DNA of 64,000 bases from Schlegelella_A sp963778525 (GCA_963778525.1 CAVZUJ010000008.1:1-64000), one strand, 5' to 3'. Positions 10,028 through 19,099 are shown, counted from the first letter of the stretch. Numbers and translations are program-made. The notes: generated by a model not told the origin, from the sequence alone.

Positions 10028-10854
10028 AGGCGTCGACTCGCCGCGCGCTGATCGCCGCGCTCGGCGCGCTTGCGCTGTCGCTGGTCTTGCCGGTGGCCTC
10101 GGCCGAGGACCGTTTCATCACCATGGCGTCGACGACGAGCACCGAGCAGTCGGGTCTGTTTCCGCACCTGTTGCCGGCCTTCACCGCGGCGACCGGCATC
10201 GCCGTACACGTCGTCGCTGTCGGCACCGGCCAGGCGCTGGACATGGGACGACGCGGCGATGCCGACGTGCTGTTCGTTCACGACCGCGAAGCCGAGGACA
10301 AGTTCGTCGCCGAAGGCTGGGGACTGCCCCGGCGTGACGTCATGTACAACGACTTCGTGCTGGTCGGCCCGAAGGACGATCCGGCGGCCGTTCGCGGCCA
10401 TGACATCGTCGCGGCGCTCGCCAGGCTCGCCGCTTCGAGACAGGCGTTCGTCTCGCGCGGCGACCGCAGCGGCACCAACGCGGCCGAGCTGCGCTACTGG
10501 AAGGCGGCTGGCCTGGACGCGCCGGCCGCGAAGATGACGGGCTACAAGGAATGCGGTTGCGGCATGGGCCCGGCGCTCAACATCGCCACGTCGATCAACG
10601 CCTATGTGCTGGCCGACCGGGGCACCTGGCTGTCGTTCAAGAACCGCGGCGATCTGGCGATCCTGGTCGAGGGCGACAAGCGCCTCTTCAACCAGTACGG
10701 CGTCATCGTCGTCAACCCGGCAAGGCACCCGCAGACGAAGACGGCGCTGGCGCAGGCCTTCGCCGATTGGGTGGTCTCGCCCAACGGGCAAGCGACGATC
10801 GCCGCCTACCGCATCGGCGGCGAGCAGCTCTTCTTCCCGAACGCGGCGCCCTGA
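10009..10854 (+). CDS. tupA: Tungstate ABC transporter substrate-binding protein TupA
   Basis: 281 residues. The signal peptide covers about residues 1-32 ('LGALALSLVLPVASAEDRF'). The mature N-terminus 'TMASTTSTEQSGLF' carries the TTS-type oxyanion motif characteristic of TupA, and 'FVSRGDRSGTN' is the second anion-contact loop. This family binds tungstate with high affinity in the periplasm and delivers it to TupB. Its gene begins inside the end of tupC, with a GAGAGTTGTC stretch as possible ribosome site. Tungsten use would require a tungstoenzyme elsewhere, for instance a formate dehydrogenase; none is in this window. Confidence 0.93.
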   Translation: MVARRLKASTRRALIAALGALALSLVLPVASAEDRFITMASTTSTEQSGLFPHLLPAFTAATGIAVHVVAVGTGQALDMGRRGDADVLFVHDREAEDKFVAEGWGLPRRDVMYNDFVLVGPKDDPAAVRGHDIVAALARLAASRQAFVSRGDRSGTNAAELRYWKAAGLDAPAAKMTGYKECGCGMGPALNIATSINAYVLADRGTWLSFKNRGDLAILVEGDKRLFNQYGVIVVNPARHPQTKTALAQAFADWVVSPNGQATIAAYRIGGEQLFFPNAAP

Positions 10855-10890
10855 GGAGCGCCAGCAGCTGGGCCAACCGGTTCAGTTCAG

Positions 10891-11184
10891 CTAGCGCGAC
10901 GGCGGCGCCGGGAGCGGGGGCGAGGGCGGCTCGAGCCGCCAGCCGCTGCCCTCCATGCAGCGCCGCACGAAATACTTTCGGGCGGCGGCGTTGTCGGCCA
11001 GATTCGACGGATTCGCGATGCCCAGAGCTTCCGTCACACTGTGGTCGATGCAGCGCGTCAGGGTCGCGTCGCGGTCCCCGCCCGAGGCGTCGTCCTTGAC
11101 CCAGCGCTGGCCGAATTCACTCGACCCGGAGGTGCAGCCGATGAGCAGCAGGCAGGGCAGCGCGATCTTCAAAAAGTAGGCCAT
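10891..11184 (-). CDS. Small putative lipoprotein, unknown function
   Basis: 97 residues. The N-terminus 'LKIALPCLLLIGCTSG' is a lipoprotein signal with lipobox LIGC, so the mature protein would start at C17 and be anchored in a membrane. The mature part is short and polar, has two more cysteines ('TRCIDHSV' and 'VRRCMEGSGW') that could pair, and ends in a Pro-rich tail. No family recognised. It is convergent with tupA (37 bp apart). Confidence 0.6.
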   Translation of the reverse strand: MAYFLKIALPCLLLIGCTSGSSEFGQRWVKDDASGGDRDATLTRCIDHSVTEALGIANPSNLADNAAARKYFVRRCMEGSGWRLEPPSPPLPAPPSR

Positions 11185-11329
11185 CAGCGATTCTGGCCGC
11201 TTTTTTTGCCGTCGCTCGCGGCGGTGGTCGTCGAAGCGGTCTCCTCACCGTGCACGCTTCGTCGCTGCTCTGCTCGATGGCGTCGAGCCGGCGCTTCAGC
11301 GCGCTCAGATGCTGGTGGATCCGGCGCTG
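11185..11329 (-). other. Non-genic stretch with a possible remnant of a coding tail
   Basis: The 145 bp downstream of the epoxide-hydrolase-like gene hold no start-to-stop gene. On the minus strand one frame reads 'HLSALKRRLDAIEQSSDEA' (coiled-coil-like), and another frame continues as 'HGEETASTTTAASDGKKS' and ends at a stop near 11184. This could be the 3' end of a lost gene. A T7 run at 11202-11208 is also present. Confidence 0.3.
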
Positions 11330-12388
11330 TCAGCCCGACGCGGCGCTGTCGATGTCGATCACGGCCTGCGCGAAGGCTTGCGGCGCCTCCTGCGGCAGGT
11401 CGTGCCCGATGCCGCCGCTGACGACACGATGCGAATACTTGCCGGAGAATTTCTTCGCATAGGCGCTGGCATCGAGATGCGGTGCACCGTTGGCATCGCC
11501 TTCGAGAGTGAGGGTGGGCACGGCGATGAGCGGGCCCGCGGCGAGGCGATTCTCGAACTCGTCGTAGCGGGGCTCGCCTTGCGCCAGCGCGAGTCGCCAG
11601 CGATAGTTGTGCACGGTGATGGCGACGTGATCCGGGTTGTCGAGCGCCGCCGCGCTTCGCTCGAACGTCGCATCGTCGAACTGCCACTTCGGCGAGGCCA
11701 GCTGCCAGATGAGCCGGGCGAAGTCGCGCCGGTATTTGTCGTAGCCCTCACGGCCGCGCTCGGTCGCGAAGTAGTACTGATACCACCACTGCAGCTCGGC
11801 CTGCGGCGGCAACGGCACCTTGCCGCCGGCCTGGCTGCCGATGAGATAGCCGCTCACCGAGACCATCGCCTTGCAGCGCTCGGGCCACAGCGCGGCGATG
11901 ATGTTGGCCGTTCGCGCGCCCCAGTCGAAGCCGGCGAGCGTCGCCTTCGGGATCTTGAGCGCATCCATGAAGGCGACCGTGTCGAGGGCGACCGCCGCCG
12001 GCTGACCATTGCGAAAGGTATCGGCCGACAGGAAGCGCGTCGTGCCGTAGCCTCGCACATACGGCACGAGGACCCGGTAGCCGGCGGATGCCAGCAGCGG
12101 CGCGACATCGACGAAGCTGTGGATGTCATAGGGCCAGCCGTGCAGCAGGATGACCGGAGGACCGCTCGCGGGTCCGGCCTCCGCGTAGCCGACGCTGAGG
12201 ACGCCGGCATCGATCCGCTTCAGCGGGCCGAACGAGGCGGCGGTGCCGCGTCCGGCCACGCTGGCATCGGTACCGCTGGCAGCGGACTGGGCGCTCGCGG
12301 AGTCGACGAGGCCGAGCTCGGCCGCTGCGAGCGTCGCGGCCGCCGCACTCAGGAAGTGGCGACGCTCTTGCCTGATGTCATCGGCCAT
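11330..12388 (-). CDS. Exported alpha/beta hydrolase, epoxide hydrolase-like (Tat signal)
   Basis: 352 residues. The N-terminus 'RQERRHFLSAAAATLAAA' is a Tat-like signal ending near 'DSASAQ'. The fold shows oxyanion motif 'LLHGWPYD', nucleophile elbow 'AGFDWGAR' with Asp as nucleophile, and a catalytic His in 'SGGIGHDLPQEAP'. An Asp nucleophile with HGWP places it with soluble epoxide hydrolases and haloalkane dehalogenases rather than with serine esterases; HGWP-type oxyanion loops favour epoxide hydrolase. The natural substrate is unknown. Tat export of such an enzyme is known but uncommon. A following 145-bp stretch on the same strand may hold a gene remnant. Confidence 0.85.
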   Translation of the reverse strand: MADDIRQERRHFLSAAAATLAAAELGLVDSASAQSAASGTDASVAGRGTAASFGPLKRIDAGVLSVGYAEAGPASGPPVILLHGWPYDIHSFVDVAPLLASAGYRVLVPYVRGYGTTRFLSADTFRNGQPAAVALDTVAFMDALKIPKATLAGFDWGARTANIIAALWPERCKAMVSVSGYLIGSQAGGKVPLPPQAELQWWYQYYFATERGREGYDKYRRDFARLIWQLASPKWQFDDATFERSAAALDNPDHVAITVHNYRWRLALAQGEPRYDEFENRLAAGPLIAVPTLTLEGDANGAPHLDASAYAKKFSGKYSHRVVSGGIGHDLPQEAPQAFAQAVIDIDSAASG

Positions 12389-12510
12389 TTCGTTCTCCTG
12401 ATCTCCAACCCATGGTCATTCCGAGGGTGCGTGGAGGTGTTTCAGATCAGACGATCCCATTTCATCGCCAACAGGAGATCGTCGGCATGATGCGGGTGTC
12501 CGGCGGTGGG

Positions 12511-14274
12511 TCATAGATCGATCACGACATCCTGCACCGGTCGGCAACAGCAGATCAGGATATTTCCTTGCACAGGCAGGTCCAGGGGCTCGGGCTGATA
12601 GGAAACGGAACCGGAGACCAGGCCGCTCTCGCAGTTGTGGCACACGCCGCTGCGACACGACCACCGGACGGGCACGTCGCAGGCTTCGGCGAGCTCGAGA
12701 AGACTCTGCTCGACCGGACGCCAGCGCACCGTGATACCGCTGCGCGCGAACGAGACGAGCGGCCCGCTGCCGGCGTCTCCCGCCGGCTGATGAGGTGGCC
12801 GCGACGAGGCCCCGACCACGCCGGGCGTCGATCCGGGTGCGCCGCCGAAGACCTCGGAATGAACCCGGTTCGCGGCGACCCCCCAAGCGATCAGGCCCTG
12901 GCGCAGATCGGCAAGAAAGCTCGCCGGTCCGCAGATGTAGAACTCGCCATCACGCGGCACGCCCAGCTGCTCGAAGGAGGGCACATCCATGTGGCCGCTC
13001 GCGTCGTAGTCGCTCCCCCGTCGATCATCCGCAGCCGGCTGGCTGTACCAGACCTGGCTGCGCGCCAGGGTGAGGGTCGCGAGCAGCTGTCGTGTCTCGA
13101 CGGCGAAAGAGCGCGTCTTGCCGTTGCGTGCGCCATGCAGCCACCAGACCGGGCGCGACGTCTTCGCTGCGGCGAGCGCGTGGAGCATCGCCAGCACCGG
13201 CGTCGCGCCGATTCCCGCGCTCAGCAACACCACCGGGCCATCGCCTGGCCGCAGGGTGAAGCTGCCTCTCGGTTCACTCACGTCGACCGCATCGCCGACC
13301 CGCACGGTCTCGACCAGATAGCTCCCCGCCGCACCGTGGGGCTCGAGCTTGACGCTGATGCGATATTGGCCGTCGGAAAGCGGGCCGGAAAGGGAATAGC
13401 TCCGAAAGAGCAAGGGACCGTCCTGCCGCGGACGCAAGCGGACGACGACGAACTGGCCGGCCATCGGACGCGTCAGCGGTTTCCCATCGATCGGCTGCAG
13501 CGTGAAGGAGACGACGTCGGCGCACTCGCGTTCGATCCGTGCCACGCCGAGGGACCGAAAACCGGGCGCTGCCGTCAGCGCGGCCGAGGCCGGCGTCAAG
13601 CCGGCATTGCCCGTCGCGCCAGGGTCCGCATCCTGGCTTTGCAGCAATGCCTCGAACGACCGCCGCCAACCGGCAGACAGGGCCGGAATTCTCAGCGCGC
13701 GCTCGAGCAGGTCGTGCGGATGATGGTTCGAATAGAGCAGGCCGTTGATCACGGCAACCGTCATGCGCTCCGGTCCCCGGCTGTCGAGGACGATGGCGTC
13801 GTTCGCAGCGACCTCGCCTTCTTCGAGGACGCGGAAATAAAAGCCCGGCCGTCCGCTGGCGGTCAGCAGCGCCGCCATCTGCGGCTCGTCCATCCGGATC
13901 CCGACTCGATAGCAGGTCGTGCGTGGCTGGGTGACCTCGAGCAGGGCGGCGCCGATCCGGTAGCGGTCGCCGATGCAGACCTCGTCGTCCGGCAATCCGT
14001 CGATGGTGAAGTTCTCGCCGAACTGGCCAGGGACGAAATCGCTGCGACCCAGGCGCTCCTGCCAGTAGCGATAGGACTCCATCTGGTAGACGAAGACCGC
14101 GCGCTGCTCGCCGCCGTGGCCGGCGAGGTCGCCCTGGCCATCGCCCTGCACGTTGAGCCTTCCGACGCGGCACGGTCCCGGCACGGGCGCCTTCCAGATG
14201 CCGGTGCGCACCGTTCTGCCGCGCCACTCGATGTCGCGCGGCAATCCGACGTTGACCGAAAGCAGACGGGCCAA
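12511..14274 (-). CDS. MOSC domain - ferredoxin reductase - 2Fe-2S ferredoxin fusion protein
   Basis: 587 residues. Residues 1-215 form a YiiM-like MOSC domain ('GEQRAVFVYQMESYRYW', 'GENFTIDGL', 'CYRVGIRM' with the conserved Cys), a fold that handles the molybdenum cofactor. Residues about 240-490 form an FAD/NAD(P)H reductase: 'FRSYSLSGP' (FAD), 'LLSAGIGATPVLAML' (NAD(P)-ribose) and 'EFYICGP'. The C-terminal ferredoxin domain (about 505-587) has 2Fe-2S cysteines in 'SCRSGVCHNCESG' and 'ILICCCRP'. Together the three domains resemble systems that reduce N-hydroxylated or nitro compounds using Moco plus an electron chain (YcbX/YiiM with CysJ in E. coli), here in one chain. Start ATG 14274; it stands alone, near the tungstate importer. 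Confidence 0.88.
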   Translation of the reverse strand: MARLLSVNVGLPRDIEWRGRTVRTGIWKAPVPGPCRVGRLNVQGDGQGDLAGHGGEQRAVFVYQMESYRYWQERLGRSDFVPGQFGENFTIDGLPDDEVCIGDRYRIGAALLEVTQPRTTCYRVGIRMDEPQMAALLTASGRPGFYFRVLEEGEVAANDAIVLDSRGPERMTVAVINGLLYSNHHPHDLLERALRIPALSAGWRRSFEALLQSQDADPGATGNAGLTPASAALTAAPGFRSLGVARIERECADVVSFTLQPIDGKPLTRPMAGQFVVVRLRPRQDGPLLFRSYSLSGPLSDGQYRISVKLEPHGAAGSYLVETVRVGDAVDVSEPRGSFTLRPGDGPVVLLSAGIGATPVLAMLHALAAAKTSRPVWWLHGARNGKTRSFAVETRQLLATLTLARSQVWYSQPAADDRRGSDYDASGHMDVPSFEQLGVPRDGEFYICGPASFLADLRQGLIAWGVAANRVHSEVFGGAPGSTPGVVGASSRPPHQPAGDAGSGPLVSFARSGITVRWRPVEQSLLELAEACDVPVRWSCRSGVCHNCESGLVSGSVSYQPEPLDLPVQGNILICCCRPVQDVVIDL

Positions 14275-14348
14275 GGGACGTCACCTCATCCGAAAGCGCG
14301 ACTGTGCCTCAGGTCGGCCTTTCCTCATCGAGGACGGGGCCTCGAGAG

Positions 14349-14885
14349 TCAGCGTTTCTGGTACGGGTGGAAGATGTAGTCCTTGCCCTTGACGACCAGG
14401 TGGCAGGCATGTCCGCAGTCGGAAGGGCTGGCGGCATCGGCGGAGAACTTGTCGGAGGCGGGTTCGTAGTTGAACACCGCGTATCCCCATCCGCCGCTCT
14501 TCGGAAATCGGGCGCTGTCCTTTTCCATGACGAAGGCCTGCGTGAAGACGTCGGGCACGTCGACGGCGAACTGCGCCTCCGTGCTCTTCTTCGGTTTCCA
14601 CTGGAGCTTCGCGATCTTGGCGCCTTCGGGAAAGGGCTGGCCGTTTCCCGGGATGCCGGCCTTGTACGCCTTGATCATGGCCGGATTGGCCACGATCACC
14701 TTGAGCACCTCGTCGGTTCGGGCCGAAGAGACCACCGACCAGTCCTCGTAGCCCTTGAAGTCGGAGAACGCGATTCCGCTCGGCGACTTGAGCGAGTACT
14801 TGTCCTGCGCGTAGACGGCCACAGCGCAGAGCGCGGCGAGCGCTGCCGTCGCTGCCACCAGCGTGAGCTTGCTGTTGCGATTCAT
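14349..14885 (-). CDS. Cytochrome P460 family protein with a C-x3-C-H heme motif
   Basis: 178 residues with a signal peptide (about 1-26, 'AALCAVAVYAQ'). The body has the P460 pattern 'GYEDWSVVSS', 'NPAMIKAYKAG', 'GGWGYAVFNYE', and the heme attachment site near the C-terminus reads C-G-H-A-C-H: three, not two, residues between the cysteines. Cytochrome P460 proteins oxidise hydroxylamine or bind nitric oxide in the periplasm and carry a heme crosslinked to a lysine; several lysines lie in the middle section but I cannot assign the crosslink. An AAAGGA ribosome site precedes ATG 14885. A link to the nitrite reductase cluster 11 kb away is only suggestive. Confidence 0.85.
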   Translation of the reverse strand: MNRNSKLTLVAATAALAALCAVAVYAQDKYSLKSPSGIAFSDFKGYEDWSVVSSARTDEVLKVIVANPAMIKAYKAGIPGNGQPFPEGAKIAKLQWKPKKSTEAQFAVDVPDVFTQAFVMEKDSARFPKSGGWGYAVFNYEPASDKFSADAASPSDCGHACHLVVKGKDYIFHPYQKR

Positions 14886-14997
14886 GGCGGATCCTTTCCT
14901 GGTTGTCGTGGACGAGCCCGCGACGCAGACGCATCTGATCAGACGCCACGCGGATGGTCAATTGGACGAAGGTATCGGCCGACACCTCCTGCTTAGA

Positions 14998-15219
14998 ATG
15001 CAGGCGTTGGTGCTCGTGGCAGCTCTCTGCTGCCGCGGTTAAACGGGAAGCAGAAGAGCGTCGCGCAAGCGGCGGTCGAGCCTGCGCTGCCCCCGCAACG
15101 GTCAGGTTGGACGACATCGCTGCTCAGCCAGGGCATGTCAATTCCGGTGCTCAGCCACTGAAGGTTCACGCCTTTGGGAAGGTCGCCGGGGTCGCTCCAT
15201 CAGCCCGGATACCGGCCAA
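14998..15219 (+). promoter_or_regulatory. Cobalamin (AdoCbl) riboswitch upstream of btuB
   Basis: The hallmark elements appear in order: GGTGCTCGTGG (15009-15019), TTAAACGGGAA (15039-15049), the conserved GCCTGCGCTGCCCCCGCAACGGT (15086-15108 region, the B12-box side), GCCACTGAAGG near 15155-15165, GGGAAGG-CGCCGGGG, and CATCAGCCCGGATACCGGCC closing the structure at about 15198-15217. Cobalamin binding would hide the translation start of btuB and lower uptake when B12 is plentiful. It lies 84 bp before the btuB ATG. Confidence 0.93.
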
Positions 15220-15302
15220 CGCGCGAGCGAAGCCATGGCTTCGCTCATTTCGCATGTGGCTGCGGGGAAGCGGCACGCATGCAGCAGTCTGGGTCCCTTC
15301 CT

Positions 15303-17189
15303 ATGTCGAACTTCTGCATTGGCCTGCGCGCGCCGAAGGCCGCGCGCTTCCTGTTTCTCGTCGCTCTGTTTCCGATCGGCGCCTGGGCGCAAAGCCAACT
15401 CGGTCCGGTCATCGTCACCGGTACGCGTGAACCGCAGGTGCTGAGTCGCAGCACCGCCGACATCGTCGTCATCGATGCCGACACGATTCGCGACTCGTCC
15501 GCCGATTCGGTCGAAGACCTGCTGCGCCGGGAAGCGGGCACGCAACTCGTGCGCAACGGCGGACCGGGGCAAAGCTCGGGCTTCTTCATTCGCGGCGCCA
15601 GCACCAATGCCACCGTGGTGCTCATCGACGGCGTTCGCGTCGGCTCGGCGTCGCTCGGACAAGCCGAGTTCGAATCGCTCAGCCTGGCGCAGATCGATCA
15701 CATCGAGGTGCGCCGAGGTCCGGCGTCTAGCCTGTACGGCGCCGATGCGGTTGGCGGCGTGATCCAGATCTTCACGCGACGCGGCGAGGGCAGCCCGCGG
15801 ATCGCGGCCCACGCGGCTGTCGGCGGCTACGGCTCGCAGCAGGGCGACCTGGGCTTCAGCGGCTCGCAGGGCGGCTTCGACTACGCGCTGGCAGCCGGCC
15901 GCGAGCGAAGCGACGGGGTCTCGACCATTCGCCCGAACGACCAGTTCGGCGCCTTCAACCCCGACAAGGACGGCTATGGCCGCAACTTCGGCCAGATGAA
16001 GCTGGGCTACACGCCGGCGGCCGGCCATCGCATCGGCGTCACGCTGATCGAGACGCGCCTGAACGCGCAATTCGACAGCGCCGAATTCAACCCGCCGGAC
16101 TTCAACGCCGATCCGTCGCCCGATTTCCGCAACCACCTGACCACCCAACTCGCCTCGATCGACTATCGCGGCGACATCTCCTCGATGTGGACGACGACCG
16201 TGCAGGCCTCGAAGAATGTCGACGATGCCAAGAGCGGTGGCACGACCCTGAGCCGCTTCAGGACCGACCGCGAACAGGCCACCTGGCAGAACGCGCTCCG
16301 CCTCGCCGCGGACCAGCAGCTGATCCTGGCCTACGAATACCTGCACGAGTCCGTGCAGGCCGACGTGTTCACCGACGAGCCCAGGCGCAACAACAACGCG
16401 CTGGTCGCGAGCTATGCCGGAAAATTCGGCGCGAGCAACCTGGAAGCGAGCTTGCGTCGCGACGACAACTCGGTCTACGGCAACAACAGCACCGGCAGCA
16501 TCGGCTACAGCTACCAGCTGACGCCGCAGTTCAAGCTGCGTGCCCTGGGCGGAACCACGTTCCGCGCGCCGACCTTCAACGACCTGTTCTATCCGGGCTT
16601 CGGCGTGTCGACCGTCCAGCCGGAGCGCGGCAGGAGCATCGAAGTGGGCGCGCAGTGGCAGTCGGGCGGCACGAGTGCGAGCGCTACGGTCTACCGGAAC
16701 GACGTCGAGGACCTCATCGGCGTTCAGCAGGACCCGACGATGTGCCCGCCGGACCCGGCCTTCGCCTTCGGCTGTGCCGCCAACACCGGCCGGGCGCGCC
16801 TGCAAGGGGCGACGCTGAGCGGCACGCAGCGCTGGGGCGGTCTCGATGTGCGAGCCATCATCGACTTCCTCGACGCCAAGGACCGCGACACCGGCCAGCG
16901 CCTGGTGCGCCGGGCCGCGCATCAGGAAACGCTCGCGGCCAACTACCAGACCGGAGCGTGGTCGTTCGGCGGTTCGGTCCTCGACATCGGCTCGCGACCC
17001 GACGGCGGCATCGTCCTCGGCGGCTACGCGCTGGTCGACGTCAACGCGACCTGGCGCTTCCTGCCGCAGTGGCGCGTCGAAGCGAGCGTCCTGAACGCAC
17101 TCGACCATCGCGTCGAGCCGATACGCGACTACCAGGGCCTGGGCCGACAGGCCTGGATCGGCGTTCGCTACGACGGCAAGGGCTTTTGA
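15303..17189 (+). CDS. btuB: TonB-dependent vitamin B12 outer-membrane receptor BtuB
   Basis: 628 residues. Signal peptide about 1-30 ('FLFLVALFPIGAWAQ'), then a TonB box 'PVIVTG' (residues 35-40). The plug domain has 'SVEDLLRREAGTQLV', 'FFIRGASTNATVVLIDGVRV' and 'IEVRRGPASSLYGADAVGGV', followed by a 22-strand barrel that ends in 'WIGVRYDGKGF' with the terminal aromatic. I chose ATG 15303 because it opens the signal peptide. The cobalamin riboswitch directly upstream and btuFCD downstream identify the substrate as cobalamin or a related corrinoid. Confidence 0.93.
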   Translation: MSNFCIGLRAPKAARFLFLVALFPIGAWAQSQLGPVIVTGTREPQVLSRSTADIVVIDADTIRDSSADSVEDLLRREAGTQLVRNGGPGQSSGFFIRGASTNATVVLIDGVRVGSASLGQAEFESLSLAQIDHIEVRRGPASSLYGADAVGGVIQIFTRRGEGSPRIAAHAAVGGYGSQQGDLGFSGSQGGFDYALAAGRERSDGVSTIRPNDQFGAFNPDKDGYGRNFGQMKLGYTPAAGHRIGVTLIETRLNAQFDSAEFNPPDFNADPSPDFRNHLTTQLASIDYRGDISSMWTTTVQASKNVDDAKSGGTTLSRFRTDREQATWQNALRLAADQQLILAYEYLHESVQADVFTDEPRRNNNALVASYAGKFGASNLEASLRRDDNSVYGNNSTGSIGYSYQLTPQFKLRALGGTTFRAPTFNDLFYPGFGVSTVQPERGRSIEVGAQWQSGGTSASATVYRNDVEDLIGVQQDPTMCPPDPAFAFGCAANTGRARLQGATLSGTQRWGGLDVRAIIDFLDAKDRDTGQRLVRRAAHQETLAANYQTGAWSFGGSVLDIGSRPDGGIVLGGYALVDVNATWRFLPQWRVEASVLNALDHRVEPIRDYQGLGRQAWIGVRYDGKGF

Positions 17190-17199
17190 AGATGGGCGC

Positions 17200-18081
17200 A
17201 TGCGACGCGCGATGAAACGCTGGCTTGCCGCATTCCTTCTTCTCGCCTCGGCCGCGCTCGCGGCCGGGGCGGAAGTGACCGTCCGGGACGACCGAGGCGT
17301 CCGCGTCACGCTGTCCGCGCCGCCGGGCCGGATCGTCAGTCTTTTGCCGTCGCTTACCGAGAGCGTCTGCGCCATCGGCGCGTGTGCGCGCCTCGTCGGC
17401 ACTGACCGTTTCTCCACCTGGCCGGCGAGCGTCGAGGCGCTGCCCAAGCTCGGCGGCCTCGACGACACGCAGATCGAGTCCGTCGTCGCGCTCCATCCCG
17501 ACGTCGTGCTGGTCTCGAGCTCGGCCCGGGTCGTCGACCGGCTCGAAGGTCTCGGCCTGAAGGTCATCGTGCTCGAGTCGCGCGATCAAGCCGATGTCAG
17601 ACGCACGTTGACGCTGCTCGGCCGTCTGCTCGAAGTGCCGGCGGCCGCCGACGGCGTCTGGGCCACGATCGAGCGCCAGACCCGCGATGCCGCACAGAAG
17701 GTGCCCGCCGCCTTGCGCGGCAAGCGCGTCTACTTCGAATTCGATGCAACGCCCTATGCGGCGGGCACGAGCTCGTTCGTCGGCCAGACACTGGCGCAAC
17801 TGGGAATGGCCAACGCCATTCCGGCCGGGCTCGGCGCCTATCCGAAGCTGAACCCGGAATACGTCGTCGAGATCCAGCCCGACATCGTCATCGCGAATCA
17901 GCAGGACCTGGCCGACATGCCGAAGCGGCCGGGATGGTCGTCGTTGCGGGCGTTGCGGCAGCACCAGACCTGCGGCTTCAGCAGCGAGCGCTATGACCTC
18001 ATCACCCGCTCCGGGCCGCGCATGGGCGAGGCCGCCGGCCTGCTTGCCGATTGCCTGGCCGGCATCGCCAAGCGACACTGA
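17200..18081 (+). CDS. btuF: Cobalamin ABC transporter periplasmic binding protein BtuF
   Basis: 293 residues with a signal peptide (about 1-27). The class III binding-protein fold is shown by 'RIVSLLPSLTESVCAIGA', 'LPKLGGLDDTQIESVVALHPDVVLV' and 'YFEFDATPYAAGTSSFVGQ', all typical of BtuF. The last segment 'YDLITRSGPRMGEAAGLLADC' matches the C-terminal lobe. It begins 10 bp after btuB and ends 4 bp before btuC, within the riboswitch-controlled operon. In the periplasm it takes cobalamin from BtuB and passes it to BtuCD. Confidence 0.92.
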   Translation: MRRAMKRWLAAFLLLASAALAAGAEVTVRDDRGVRVTLSAPPGRIVSLLPSLTESVCAIGACARLVGTDRFSTWPASVEALPKLGGLDDTQIESVVALHPDVVLVSSSARVVDRLEGLGLKVIVLESRDQADVRRTLTLLGRLLEVPAAADGVWATIERQTRDAAQKVPAALRGKRVYFEFDATPYAAGTSSFVGQTLAQLGMANAIPAGLGAYPKLNPEYVVEIQPDIVIANQQDLADMPKRPGWSSLRALRQHQTCGFSSERYDLITRSGPRMGEAAGLLADCLAGIAKRH

Positions 18082-18085
18082 GTCC

Positions 18086-19099
18086 ATGCGCGATTCGCGG
18101 CGCCGCCGTGTTCTGGCGATCGGCCTGGCGCTGACTGCCGTGATGCTCTTGCTGGCCGGCCTCGTCGCCGGCAGCGAAGGCTGGTCGATCGCCGCGTTCC
18201 TGCGCACCTGGCAGGGCGCGGACGGCATGCTGATCATCGGCGGGATCCGGGCACCGCGAACGCTCGGTGCGTGGCTGGCCGGCGCCTTGCTCGGGCTCGC
18301 CGGCGCAGTCGCGCAGGGCCTGTTTCGCAATCCCCTGGCCGATCCCTACCTGATCGGCTCGGCGTCGGGCGCCTCGCTCGGCGTCGTTCTGGTGCTGGCT
18401 TCGGGCATGTTCGGCGGTCATGCGATCAGCCTGGCCACGGCCGAGGCGATCGCCCGCTTCGGGCTGGTCGCCGCGGCCTTCGCCGGAGCCTTGCTCGGCG
18501 TCCTGCTGACCCTGACATTGGCCCGCGGTGCAACGCAGACGACACGCCTGCTTCTGGCCGGCGTCGTCGTCGGTGTCGTGCTGGCCGCGGTCAGCGATCT
18601 CGTGACCACCGCCGCACCGGACGCCCTGCGCGGCAAGCAGGCGTTCATGCTCGGCAGCACGGGCTTCCTCGGCTGGGGCAGCTGCCTGCTCCTGTTCGTC
18701 GGCCTGCTGCTCACCCTTCCCCCTTGCTGGCGGATGGCCCGGGCCCTCGACGCGTTGACGCTCGGCGACGACACGGCGCGCAGCCTGGGCCTGCCCTTGC
18801 CGCGGGTGCGGACCGCGTTCGTCGCGGCCATCGCCCTGGCCACCGGCGTGGCCGTGTCGCAGACCGGACTGATCGCATTCGTCGGCCTGGTCGCGCCGCA
18901 CCTGGTGCGCCGCTTCGCACCGGCGACGCACGGCTTCACCGTGGTGGCCAGCGCCGCGGCCGGTGGCGTCCTGCTGCTGATGGCCGACGTGCTCGCGCGC
19001 GTGCTGATCGCGCCGCAGGAAGTGCCGGTCGGCGTGCTCACCGCGCTGCTCGGCGGCAGCTACCTGATCTGGCTTCTTCATCGCGGCCGCCGGTCATGA
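18086..19099 (+). CDS. btuC: Cobalamin ABC transporter permease BtuC (FecCD family)
   Basis: 337 residues with about ten membrane helices. FecCD-family landmarks: 'RAPRTLGAWLAGALLGLAGA', 'NPLADPYLIGSASGASLG', 'TLGDDTARSLGLPLPRVR' (the ATPase-contacting loop) and 'IAFVGLVAPHLVRR'. ATG 18086 follows the btuF stop by 4 bp. The TGA at its end overlaps the btuD start as ATGA. Two BtuC subunits form the channel with two BtuD. Confidence 0.92.
   Translation: MRDSRRRRVLAIGLALTAVMLLLAGLVAGSEGWSIAAFLRTWQGADGMLIIGGIRAPRTLGAWLAGALLGLAGAVAQGLFRNPLADPYLIGSASGASLGVVLVLASGMFGGHAISLATAEAIARFGLVAAAFAGALLGVLLTLTLARGATQTTRLLLAGVVVGVVLAAVSDLVTTAAPDALRGKQAFMLGSTGFLGWGSCLLLFVGLLLTLPPCWRMARALDALTLGDDTARSLGLPLPRVRTAFVAAIALATGVAVSQTGLIAFVGLVAPHLVRRFAPATHGFTVVASAAAGGVLLLMADVLARVLIAPQEVPVGVLTALLGGSYLIWLLHRGRRS

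Noticed and set aside
8412..10244. Long minus-strand frame across tupB and tupC
   Set aside because: Antisense to two well-supported ABC genes and of shadow-type composition.
15138..17567. 809-codon minus-strand frame opposite btuB
   Set aside because: Mirrors the codon pattern of btuB; no domain or start signal.
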